Part shown: in pieces, positions 1 through 7,167 of the stretch
Layout: every line of letters begins with the position of its first letter
How positions within the stretch are numbered: position 1 is the first letter of the stretch
NCBI GenBank assembly: GCA_004558865.1
Contig: SFCY01000035.1
Coordinates: forward strand, 1 to 23,415
DNA length: 23,415 nt
Direction of reading: 5' to 3'
Origin: Bacteroidales bacterium
GTDB lineage: Bacteria; Bacteroidota; Bacteroidia; Bacteroidales; Bacteroidaceae
Program-made: the position numbers and the translations under genes
The notes under the pieces: generated by a model
Databases searched by the model: none
Told to the model about the DNA's origin: nothing
What the model saw: only the letters and a program-made list of their open reading frames with translations

Positions 1-222
1 CACATCTTCAAACACCAGATATACGGATTAGCGCCAACGGAGTGTATATATCGTATTGCCATGCGCTACATCCTTGGCTTTGATGAAACTCTTCACATTC
101 CGCAATCAGAGCATCATCTGAGACAGGCAGACAGCCTACCGGCTGCGAAGAATGGAACGATGCAGGATCTTTTGGATAAGGTATTCGAAATAGATAAAAT
201 AAAGGCTGGTTCTATAAATTAG
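1..222 (+). CDS. C-terminal fragment of an unidentified protein, possibly an IS transposase
   Basis: The frame is open from the first base and ends at TAG 220-222, giving about 73 residues (contains PTECIYRIAMRYILGFDE and ends KAGSIN). The 5' end lies outside the window. I do not recognise the family. The last codons and the stop fall inside a 24-bp sequence (202-225) that recurs twice more in the window, and a stop codon inside a terminal repeat is common in insertion sequences. The fragment abuts nosD, which lacks its own N-terminus. A transposase C-terminus is therefore a reasonable inference but is not shown by any catalytic motif. Alternatively it is a host gene fused to nosD by a rearrangement. 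Confidence 0.4.
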   Translation, partial: HIFKHQIYGLAPTECIYRIAMRYILGFDETLHIPQSEHHLRQADSLPAAKNGTMQDLLDKVFEIDKIKAGSIN

Positions 223-233
223 GTCGAGTCGTA
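202..233 (+). repeat. Repeat R, copy 1 (possible IS end)
   Basis: A 24-bp sequence beginning AAGGCTGGTTCTATAAATTA (202-225) is followed by GAGTCGTA (226-233). The 24 bp recur at 13831-13854 (identical) and 23274-23297 (one difference, T to C), all on the plus strand. The GAGTCGTA extension is shared only with the third copy. This copy sits exactly between the truncated ORF at the window start and the 5'-less nosD, so it marks a junction. Confidence 0.7.
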
Positions 234-1220
234 GAGGTCAGGGCCAACGGCGTGACCCTCTCGGGGCTGCTCCTGCGCAACTCGGGGCGGTCGTCGCGCG
301 TCGACTACTGCGGCGTACACAGTCTCGGAGTCTCGGGGCTGACCGTGGAGCGATGCGTGTTCAGGGCCAACCAGTTCAGCATCATGATTCAGAACGGCAG
401 TGACTGCGTGGTGGCGCACAACGACATATCGAGCGACATCACCTTCAATCCCCTCATGGGCAACGCCATCCACTGCTGGAAGAGCGACAACATGAGGATA
501 GAACACAACAGGATTGGCCACAACCGCGACGGCATCTACCTGGAGTTTGTCAACCACTCGCGCATCTCCCACAACGCCATCGACGGCTGCGCGCGCTATG
601 GGCTGCACTTCATGTTCTCCCACTTCAACGTCTTCGACTCCAACCGCTTCAGCCACAACCAGGCGGGGGTGGCCGTGATGTTCGGCCACAACGTGACGAT
701 GCTCAACAACGTCTTCGCCGACAACCTTGGCGCCTCCTCCTACGGGCTGCTGATCAAGGAGCTGCAGTACAGCCTGATTCGCGGCAACCGCTTCTTGGAC
801 AACACCGTGGGGCTGCTCGTCGACGGCGGCAGCGACCTCAACGTCCACAACAACGAAGTGCGCGGCAACGGATGGGGCATACGCCTCATCTCGGCCAGCA
901 CCAACGACACCATCCACCACAACAACTTCGTGGGCAATACGTTCGACATGACAACCAACGTGAGCTACAACCGCAACCTCGTCGACGGCAACTACTGGGA
1001 CAAGTATGAGGGCTACGACCTCGACAAGGACGGACAGGGCGACGTGCCCTTCCATCCGCTCAGCCTATTCTCCACACTGGCCGAGCAGAACGAGACCGTG
1101 CTGCTCTTCTTCCGCAGTTTCCTCATGAGCCTGCTCGACGCCACCGAGAAGCTCCTCCCCACCATCACCCCCGACAACTACGTGGACAACACGCCGTCGA
1201 TGAAACCTTATAAGATATGA
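234..1220 (+). pseudogene. nosD: NosD, nitrous oxide reductase maturation protein, N-terminally truncated
   Basis: NosD is a periplasmic right-handed beta-helix protein that works with the NosFY transporter in maturing the copper centre of nitrous oxide reductase. The reading frame shows repeated beta-helix rungs of the type NxI/ExNxIxxNxxGI (for example HNRIGHNRDGIYLEF, NNEVRGNGWGIRLIS) and the family's C-terminal GNYWDKYEGYDLDKDGQGD motif. About 325 residues remain, whereas family members usually have roughly 400. The signal peptide and first rungs are missing. The frame runs open back to 198 through repeat R, and the first possible start is GTG 252, without an export signal. The stop overlaps nosF in an ATGA (1217-1220). 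Without a signal peptide the product would not reach the periplasm, so the gene is probably broken by the insertion or rearrangement at about 226-233. Confidence 0.82.
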
Positions 1221-1945
1221 TAGAAATCAACCACCTCAACAAAAGCTACGGCAGGCAGCAGGTGCTGCACGACATCAACCTCACGCTTGCTCCCGAACAG
1301 TGTGTGGCTTTCATCGGGCCCAACGGATGCGGCAAGACCACGCTGATGAAATGCATCTTGGGTCTGGCGACGCCCCAGTCGGGACAGGTGCTCATCAACG
1401 GCTTTGACGTGAGGAGGCATCCCGAGACGCGCGAGCACATCGGGTTCATGCCCCAAAGCAGCTGCTTCCCTGAGAACATGACCGTGGGGCAGACCTTCGC
1501 CACCATCGAGGGACTGCGAAAGGCGGGCGGAGCCACCGACCACGAACTCTACGACGCCTTCCACATCGCCGACATCGCCGGCAAGCGCACCAACACCCTC
1601 TCGGGCGGCACAAGCCAGAAGATGAACGCGGCACTGGCATTCCTCTTCAATCCCGACATCCTCATCCTCGACGAACCAACGGCAAGCCTCGACCCGCTCG
1701 CCGCCGAAATCCTCAAGGACAAGATACGCAAGGAGAAGGACAAGCTGGTGTTCATCACCAGCCACATCCTCAGCGAACTCAATGGCCTCGCCACCCACGT
1801 CGTGTTCATGGAGGATGGGCGCATCGTATTCTTCAAGAGCGTGGAACAACTGCTGCAGGAGGCCGGCCAACAGGACATCACGCAGGCCGTCATGGTACTC
1901 CTGCGCCACAACGAAAAAGAAACCACAGATGGGCAAAATCAGTAA
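1217..1945 (+). CDS. nosF: NosF, ABC transporter ATPase for nitrous oxide reductase maturation
   Basis: A 242-residue ABC ATPase. It has Walker A GPNGCGKTT (about residues 34-42), a Q-loop region MPQSS, signature LSGGTSQK, Walker B ILILDEP and the switch histidine in TSHI. It would energise the NosY membrane subunit, and with NosD this complex supplies a still debated (sulfur-containing) factor for the CuZ centre of NosZ. The start codon overlaps the nosD stop (ATGA) and the 3' end overlaps nosY by 17 nt, so the three genes are translationally coupled. The assignment as NosF rather than a generic ABC ATPase rests on this nosD-F-Y order. With nosD broken and any nosZ outside the window, its current expression is uncertain. 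Confidence 0.85.
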   Translation: MIEINHLNKSYGRQQVLHDINLTLAPEQCVAFIGPNGCGKTTLMKCILGLATPQSGQVLINGFDVRRHPETREHIGFMPQSSCFPENMTVGQTFATIEGLRKAGGATDHELYDAFHIADIAGKRTNTLSGGTSQKMNAALAFLFNPDILILDEPTASLDPLAAEILKDKIRKEKDKLVFITSHILSELNGLATHVVFMEDGRIVFFKSVEQLLQEAGQQDITQAVMVLLRHNEKETTDGQNQ

Positions 1946-2696
1946 AATCATATTCTTGGACAACGCCAAGAGCAAGATCATCATCTTCTACTTCTGTCTC
2001 TTGGCGCTCCTGACGTGGACATCGTTGCTCCTGCAGGACAATGAGACCAAAGGCGCGTTGACGATGCTCAACATCGTGCTTTTCATCGTCCCCTTGGTGT
2101 CGCTGCTCTACACCACCGTCTATCTCTACGACTCGCGCAACTTCATCGTCCTGCTGCTCAGCCAGCCGGTGAGGCGGCGGCGCGTGTGGCAAAGCTTCTT
2201 CTTGGGCGTCGGCGGAAGTCTGCTCTTAGCCTATCTGCTGGGGGCGGGAATCCCCGTCGTCCTCTTCTCCGCCCCGCTCACGGCGCTGCTGCTGCTTCTG
2301 TCGGGCTGCGTCGTCACGCTGGTCTTTGTCTCCCTGGCCTTTTACATCGCCATGCTCACCAACGAGAAGACGCGCGGAATCGGGGCCGCCCTGCTCATCT
2401 GGCTTCTGCTCACGATGATCTACGACTCGGTGCTGCTTTATCTCGTCTTCCTCCTTGGCGACTATCCCATCGAGACACCGCTCATGGCGCTGCTCATGCT
2501 CAATCCCCTCGACCTCGTGCGCTTCCAGATCATCCTGCAGATGGACGCAAGCGCAATGATGGGCTATTCGGGAGCGGTGTTCAAGGAGTTCTTGGGGGCT
2601 GCGGGAGGCATGGTCGTCTCATCCCTGCTCTTGGCGCTGTGGATCGTGCTGCCCTACGTGCTGTCTCTCCGCATCTTCAGGGTGAAGGACCTTTAG
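1929..2696 (+). CDS. nosY: NosY, ABC transporter permease for nitrous oxide reductase maturation
   Basis: A 255-residue integral membrane protein with about six hydrophobic segments (first at about residues 18-35, last at about 225-245) and the soluble stretch LYDSRNFIVLLLSQPVRRR typical of ABC-2/NosY permeases. It forms the membrane part of the NosFY transporter. I start it at ATG 1929 (MGKISKIIF), which overlaps the nosF end by 17 nt. The same frame is open further upstream, but that part reads as nosF antiframe noise. It is the last gene of the unit, and a hairpin terminator follows about 30 nt after the stop. No nosZ or nosL is visible, because the upstream part of the operon is cut off. 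Confidence 0.83.
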   Translation: MGKISKIIFLDNAKSKIIIFYFCLLALLTWTSLLLQDNETKGALTMLNIVLFIVPLVSLLYTTVYLYDSRNFIVLLLSQPVRRRRVWQSFFLGVGGSLLLAYLLGAGIPVVLFSAPLTALLLLLSGCVVTLVFVSLAFYIAMLTNEKTRGIGAALLIWLLLTMIYDSVLLYLVFLLGDYPIETPLMALLMLNPLDLVRFQIILQMDASAMMGYSGAVFKEFLGAAGGMVVSSLLLALWIVLPYVLSLRIFRVKDL

Positions 2697-2706
2697 GCTG
2701 GCCATC

Positions 2707-2780
2707 GGCATCCAGTCAATCCATAAGAAGTTGGCTCATAAGAAACGATTATGGGCCAACTTTTTCATTGAATGGATGCC
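2707..2780. repeat. Nested inverted repeat downstream of nosY
   Basis: Outer arms 2707-2720 (GGCATCCAGTCAAT) and 2767-2780 (ATTGAATGGATGCC) pair with one mismatch. They enclose a second stem, 2728-2740 with 2750-2762. The whole would fold as a 74-nt two-stage hairpin. Confidence 0.65.
2728..2765 (+). terminator. Rho-independent terminator of the nosDFY unit
   Basis: Stem AAGTTGGCTCATA / TATGGGCCAACTT (one G-U pair), 9-nt loop, followed by a T-run (2761-2765). It begins about 30 nt after the nosY stop. Confidence 0.7.
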
Positions 2781-2810
2781 ACATTCGCCCGACAAACGAA
2801 AGACAACCTT

Positions 2811-2920
2811 TTTCCTGTTTTCGTCACTTTTTTGGGGGCAAAAAGTTAATTGCTTAGAAATCAGCAAATAAGCCTCTGAAATTTGCGAATTTTGGGTGTC
2901 CCAATGACGAAAACAGGAAA
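2811..2920. repeat. 16-bp perfect inverted repeat with 78-bp spacer
   Basis: Arms TTTCCTGTTTTCGTCA (2811-2826) and TGACGAAAACAGGAAA (2905-2920) are exact reverse complements. The homology continues outward with an indel (CAACC.. / ..GTTG). The AT-rich spacer has no plausible gene. It may be the remnant of a small non-autonomous element or a long-range RNA structure; nothing in it identifies which. Confidence 0.6.
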
Positions 2921-2954
2921 GTTGGCACGAAGGGCAAAAGGCGAAATGCAGGAA

Positions 2955-3006
2955 AACGAAAGCCGCGCGTGCGGCTCCCCCCGAGGGGGAGCTGGCACAC
3001 GCGGCT
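2955..3006 (-). terminator. Hairpin terminator of the C10 protease gene
   Basis: On the minus strand, starting about 30 nt after the protease stop, AGCCGCGTGTGCC pairs with the arm ending GCACGCGCGGCT (plus-strand 2961-2972 and 2995-3006). An inner GC-rich stem (2974-2993) follows, and then a T-rich stretch, CTTTCGTTTT. The 2697-3037 gap holds this, the nosY terminator and the 2811-2920 inverted repeat, but no gene. Confidence 0.6.
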
Positions 3007-3037
3007 ACTTCATTCTTGTGGGACGGAGGATGGCGCG

Positions 3038-5809
3038 CTACCTTGCTATCTTCCTTACTGAGTTCTTGCTCCTGGCCACATATTGTCCGTGGGGCAGTTG
3101 CTGGAACACGGCCTGAAGACCCTCTTCGGTGGTTTTTGCCACGAGGATTCCCGCCATGTTGTAGACGCTCACCTCATCGCCGGCGCCATAGGCGGCCTCG
3201 GTGATGCCCGAGGTGCCGTTGCCCACCACGATGTCCACGTTGGAATAGTTGGGATGGAGGGCGTATGACAGCCAGGAGCTTTCCTCGTTGTCGCCAAACA
3301 CCAGGCCCACATTGTATTTCTTGCCTTGCTCAAGCGCCGTGGTGGAACCCTTGATTTGTATGGTCTTGATGTCGTCGTAGCCGACCTCGACCGTCTGGCT
3401 CATCGTGGCCAGGGCCTGCCATCCGTTGGGCTTGTAGAAGCTGGCCGTGAAGTTTCCGTTGTAGGGAGCGCCAGTGTTGAGCACCTTCACGTTGAGCGTC
3501 ATATTGGAGGGATCCACGTTGCTGTTGCCGCCCTCAAATGCAATCTGCTCTTTCAGATAGAGTCTCGAAGGCTCGCCGCTGGCGTCGTCGCGGATGGTGA
3601 ACGACTGCTGGGCGTATTTGGTCGGAGTGATGAAGGCACCCCCGCTCACATTGTAGAGGGCCGCATAATAGGTCTGTCCGTCAACAGCTCCGGGCCAGCT
3701 GCCGTGCAGAGTCAGGCTGCCGCTGCTCCGTTTGGCTATCTGAACGTCCACGGTGTCGAGCGAGGCCACCTGCTTGCCCGCCACGATGGCGTTGGCATTG
3801 GTGAAGATGAGGCAAGTGATGCGTCCCTCGAAGAGGCCGCCGTCGTTCTTCAGATTGGCCGTGATGTTGATGTTGTCGCGCTTCACGTTGTCGGCGCCTT
3901 TCTCAAAGTCGAGATAGTCGGTGGCCGAGAGGCTGTAGGGCTCAGCGTCTCCATTCACCTTTATGGTTATGGGGTTGCCAAACGGCACGTGGTTGATGCC
4001 CACGCGTTCCATGAGCTGCAGCGTGTAATGGTCGTTGCTGAGGAGCGAGAGGCAGTCGGTGAACTCCAGCGTGGTGGTCTCCCCCTCTCTGACGACGAGT
4101 TCCTTCTCGGGCGCGTAGTAGTTGTGGTCGTTGTCCTCGGGGTAGACGAGCTGGTAGGCCATGCGCCCGTCGTACTCGCCACCCGTGTTGCTGATGACTG
4201 CCGTCACGGTGAAGGGCTTGTCGCCCTCGATGGGATTGGGGTTGACCGTGAGGCTCTTCAGCGCGAGGGCGGGCTTGCCGGCCGACTTGATGGTGCGCTG
4301 GCTGCCGCTGACGGTGATGAGGTAGTAGCCATTCTCGCCCACCATATAGTTGATTCTGTTGAACACCCCGTCCTCGTCGATGTTGTTGATGTGGCAGGTG
4401 AGGTAGGCCTTGTAGGTGCCGTCGGCCATGTTGGCGGGCAGGCTGAGGCTGCATTGGGCGGCGGTGGACTCGCCGATGTCGATGCTCTTCTGCGTGGTGG
4501 ATGATGTGCAGACCGACTTCCCGTTGGCGTCGAACACCTCAAAGCGCAGTTGCAGGGTCAGCGGGTCGATGCCGTCGGTATGGATGCGGTTGGCCGAGAG
4601 CGTCACGGGCTTTGTCCCCTCGATGGTGGTGTTCAGGTCGTCCACATTCTTGAAGATGACGCTGTAGGCCATCTTCGACCCAGCGGGCTTCTGTATGCCG
4701 ATCACCATGGTCTGGTTGTAGTTGTAGCCCTCGCCCTGTGCGCCGCCGCCCGTGCCCATGGTCTTGGGATTGAGGGCGGAGAGGAGGAAGTAGCCGTTGT
4801 TCACGCCGCTCCATCCCCAGTTAATGTGCACATAGCCCTCTTGGTTGTAACCGTCGGCCACAAAGGAATGGCCCGAGGCCGAGGCCGTGAATCCGCCGTA
4901 AAGCACAGGCCGTCCGTGGTCGAACTCGTTTTGGAGCAGGCTCCACCACTCGTCGCTGGTGAAATATTCTCGTGAGCGCAGGTTGACGCCTTTGTCGTAG
5001 CCGAAATACTTCACGAAGCTCTCGGCTATGTAGGAGGGTGAGGCGCCGCTGCCGCCATTCTTGGCGTCGTCGTAGTTCATGCTGAGGCTCACTCCCACAT
5101 GGTAGAGCAGCGTGGAGACAGCCTCTTGCGCGTCGGCCGGACTGTCCTTGGTCACCTTGTTGGCCATCTTGTCCCACTGGTAGGTGGTGTTGCCAAAGTT
5201 GGCGCTCAGCGTGCGCCCGTTCCAGTTGTACGACTTGCTGCCGTTGCCGTGTTCGGGGTATTTATAATAGTACATCACTTGGCCCATGGCCGTGGCCACG
5301 CATCCCGTGGGGTAGCCGTTGGGGCACTTCTTGTTGTAGGGGTCCAACTGGTCCCACTCTATGCCCCCGAGCAGCGGCTCCACAGCTGTCTCCAGACGTG
5401 TGGCCTCGCGCCGGTTCTCCATGGCGGGATGGCTGCGCAGGTAGTTGATCTGGCGCGCATACTCGTCGAGCCATGCCCTCATGTTGCTGGGCATGTCGTC
5501 TGCCTGGAACTGTCCCTCGTCGGAATAGCCCAAGACAGCGGGAACCCGGTCGTCGCCGGCCACGACGACGAATCCCTGCTGGTTCTCGCCTTTGCCGAAT
5601 ACGTAAACCTGCGGCTCGCCCTTGGCGTCGGCCAGCTTAAAGGCCAGCACCGGCGCCGCCTCCTTGCCGGGAGCCCGCAGGGCGGGCGAGGCGTAGAAGC
5701 GCCTGGCGGTCTGCAGGGCCTGGCTCTCGCTCACCGGGCCAGCCCAGCAGTCGATGCTTGCCAGGCAAAGCAATGTAAAGAAAAAGATGCTAAGTTGGTA
5801 ATTCTTCAT
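3038..5809 (-). CDS. Secreted C10-family cysteine protease (streptopain/interpain-like) with T9SS sorting domain
   Basis: A 923-residue secreted cysteine endopeptidase of MEROPS family C10, the family of streptococcal SpeB and Prevotella interpain A. Order: signal peptide (about 1-23, ending CWA), inhibitory propeptide (about 26-130), catalytic domain (about 145-350), then several Ig-like beta-sandwich domains (about 355-860) and a T9SS type-A-like C-terminal sorting domain (last about 60 residues, starting near GTSGITEA, with VYNMAGILVAKT and a basic end). The catalytic Cys170 lies in YPTGCVATAMGQ, His314 in ASGHSFVADGY, and Asn330-Trp331 in HINWGWSG. The frame continues 52 codons upstream, but ATG 5809 directly precedes a good signal peptide (MKNYQLSIFFFTLL) and follows a -7 box by about 33 nt. 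The enzyme is probably exported through T9SS and cell-anchored or released. It is divergent from the 6078 gene. Confidence 0.92.
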   Translation of the reverse strand: MKNYQLSIFFFTLLCLASIDCWAGPVSESQALQTARRFYASPALRAPGKEAAPVLAFKLADAKGEPQVYVFGKGENQQGFVVVAGDDRVPAVLGYSDEGQFQADDMPSNMRAWLDEYARQINYLRSHPAMENRREATRLETAVEPLLGGIEWDQLDPYNKKCPNGYPTGCVATAMGQVMYYYKYPEHGNGSKSYNWNGRTLSANFGNTTYQWDKMANKVTKDSPADAQEAVSTLLYHVGVSLSMNYDDAKNGGSGASPSYIAESFVKYFGYDKGVNLRSREYFTSDEWWSLLQNEFDHGRPVLYGGFTASASGHSFVADGYNQEGYVHINWGWSGVNNGYFLLSALNPKTMGTGGGAQGEGYNYNQTMVIGIQKPAGSKMAYSVIFKNVDDLNTTIEGTKPVTLSANRIHTDGIDPLTLQLRFEVFDANGKSVCTSSTTQKSIDIGESTAAQCSLSLPANMADGTYKAYLTCHINNIDEDGVFNRINYMVGENGYYLITVSGSQRTIKSAGKPALALKSLTVNPNPIEGDKPFTVTAVISNTGGEYDGRMAYQLVYPEDNDHNYYAPEKELVVREGETTTLEFTDCLSLLSNDHYTLQLMERVGINHVPFGNPITIKVNGDAEPYSLSATDYLDFEKGADNVKRDNINITANLKNDGGLFEGRITCLIFTNANAIVAGKQVASLDTVDVQIAKRSSGSLTLHGSWPGAVDGQTYYAALYNVSGGAFITPTKYAQQSFTIRDDASGEPSRLYLKEQIAFEGGNSNVDPSNMTLNVKVLNTGAPYNGNFTASFYKPNGWQALATMSQTVEVGYDDIKTIQIKGSTTALEQGKKYNVGLVFGDNEESSWLSYALHPNYSNVDIVVGNGTSGITEAAYGAGDEVSVYNMAGILVAKTTEEGLQAVFQQLPHGQYVARSKNSVRKIAR

Positions 5810-5841
5810 ATTCTCGTTGTTAGGTGATAGTTTTTTATTTG

Positions 5842-5849
5842 CAAAGTTA
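5842..5849 (-). promoter_or_regulatory. Promoter -7 box for the C10 protease gene
   Basis: The minus strand reads TAACTTTG, matching the Bacteroidota -7 consensus TAnnTTTG. It lies about 33 nt upstream of ATG 5809. No clear -33 TTG is seen at the usual 19-21 nt spacing. Confidence 0.45.
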
Positions 5850-5931
5850 ACCAAAAAAATCGTTCGACGGGCATTTTTCGCTGATAGTATTACTAAAACG
5901 CACAAAATAGTAAATGATTGGACCGAAAAAG

Positions 5932-5962
5932 TTGCCAGCATGGGAAAAAAAGCGTAATATTG
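5932..5962 (+). promoter_or_regulatory. Promoter for the 6078-9372 secreted-protein unit
   Basis: TTG at 5932-5934, then a 20-nt spacer, then TAATATTG at 5955-5962: a near match to the Bacteroidota -33 TTG / -7 TAnnTTTG arrangement. It would give a leader of roughly 110 nt before ATG 6078. Confidence 0.45.
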
Positions 5963-6077
5963 CATCTGTGTTTCAAAGACACGTTGCCCGCGGCTTGAAC
6001 GCAGCCCCTTAGGCAGGCATCGACTTCACCGCTTATATACATTATTAATTATAAACCAACCAACCGCAAGCAAATCT

Positions 6078-7133
6078 ATGAGGATTTTTACTTTTGCATC
6101 AACTCTGCTCCTGTCAGCCATGACCATCACGGCAGCCCACGCCCAAGACCGCTGTGAGCTGTTTGGCGATACGGTTAACGTGAACCGCAACTCCCAGTTC
6201 CACGTGTTCATCAAGTCCTATTCCCAACCCGTGAAAGACTATCTGGCCAACGCGAAGCGCATTGCCATCGAATATGAAAGCGACGACACCAACCTCATCA
6301 CCTTGGGCGGAGCTTGGTTCCAGCCCACGGCAAAGGAGGGGACGGCCAAGATGAAGCTCATCGTCTACCAGGAGTCGGCAACCCAGAAGGACCAGCCCGA
6401 CTATGAGCACAAGATCGACAGCCTCGACTTCATCGTCAACATTCAGCCCAAGGGAACAAAGGTGGCCCTGCCCTACGTAAATGTCAACTGGGGCTCCGGC
6501 AAGGCCGAGGCCATCGCAGATATGGAGAAGCACTACTCGCTCTACTCCGACACCTACTATGCGATGAACCCCACCATCACACAGGATGAGCGCCAGCAGT
6601 TCGACTGGTTCCTCAACCCCAACTTCGACTATCCCCTCCTGGCCTTGGGCTACAACGACTACGGCCAGCTGTTCTCCTCCAACATCATCGTGGCCGACGG
6701 CACGCGCCTGGGCTTCCAAAACACATCGGAAATCAGCGACTATCTCACGGCCGAGGGCTATGAGCTGTTGGGCTACGACGAAATGGGACTGCTCGTCTGC
6801 TACAACGAGGCCAAGCAAACACAGGCCAGCGCAGGCTACATCACCATCCAGGGACAGTACTTCCGCTTCCTCAATTTCCAATACATGGATGAAAACCCAT
6901 TGGCAGTGGAGAAGGTAGAGGCCACCAAGCCTTTGGCACGCATCACGCGAAGCGGCTCCACAGTGAGCATCGACGCTGAGGGCGACGCCGGACAGCAGGT
7001 GAGAATCTTCACCCTCGACGGCAATATTGCTGCCCAAGGCCGCCTGGCCAACGGCAAGAACACTTTCAACGTGGGCGACAAAGGCGTCGTTGTGGTGCGC
7101 GTGGGCAAACACGCAGGTGTGAAACTGATGTAG
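6078..7133 (+). CDS. Secreted protein of unknown family with C-terminal T9SS-like domain
   Basis: 351 residues. A signal peptide (about 1-22, ending AHAQ) is followed by a beta-rich region that I cannot assign to a family (for example VKDYLANAKRIAIEYESDD, near residues 50-70). The last 70 or so residues (from about PLARITRSGSTVSIDAEG, with VRIFTLDGNIAAQG) resemble a type IX sorting domain, though the terminal residues GVKLM are less basic than usual. ATG 6078 directly precedes the signal peptide. It starts a two-gene unit with the GLUG protein (34-nt gap) and is divergent from the C10 protease. Being next to a protease could suggest a partner or inhibitor, but nothing in the sequence supports that. 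Function unknown. Confidence 0.75.
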   Translation: MRIFTFASTLLLSAMTITAAHAQDRCELFGDTVNVNRNSQFHVFIKSYSQPVKDYLANAKRIAIEYESDDTNLITLGGAWFQPTAKEGTAKMKLIVYQESATQKDQPDYEHKIDSLDFIVNIQPKGTKVALPYVNVNWGSGKAEAIADMEKHYSLYSDTYYAMNPTITQDERQQFDWFLNPNFDYPLLALGYNDYGQLFSSNIIVADGTRLGFQNTSEISDYLTAEGYELLGYDEMGLLVCYNEAKQTQASAGYITIQGQYFRFLNFQYMDENPLAVEKVEATKPLARITRSGSTVSIDAEGDAGQQVRIFTLDGNIAAQGRLANGKNTFNVGDKGVVVVRVGKHAGVKLM

Positions 7134-7167
7134 AATTATAACTAAACCTAAAAAAAACGAGACTAAT

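Noticed and set aside
219..1055. Long minus-strand ORF opposite nosD
   Set aside because: Valine/histidine-rich antisense shadow of a GC-rich gene, no start context and no domain; nosD on the plus strand is clearly the real frame.
3326..4504. 392-codon plus-strand ORF opposite the C10 protease
   Set aside because: Shadow ORF of the protease; the composition (V, H, G, R) is typical of antisense frames in GC-rich coding DNA.
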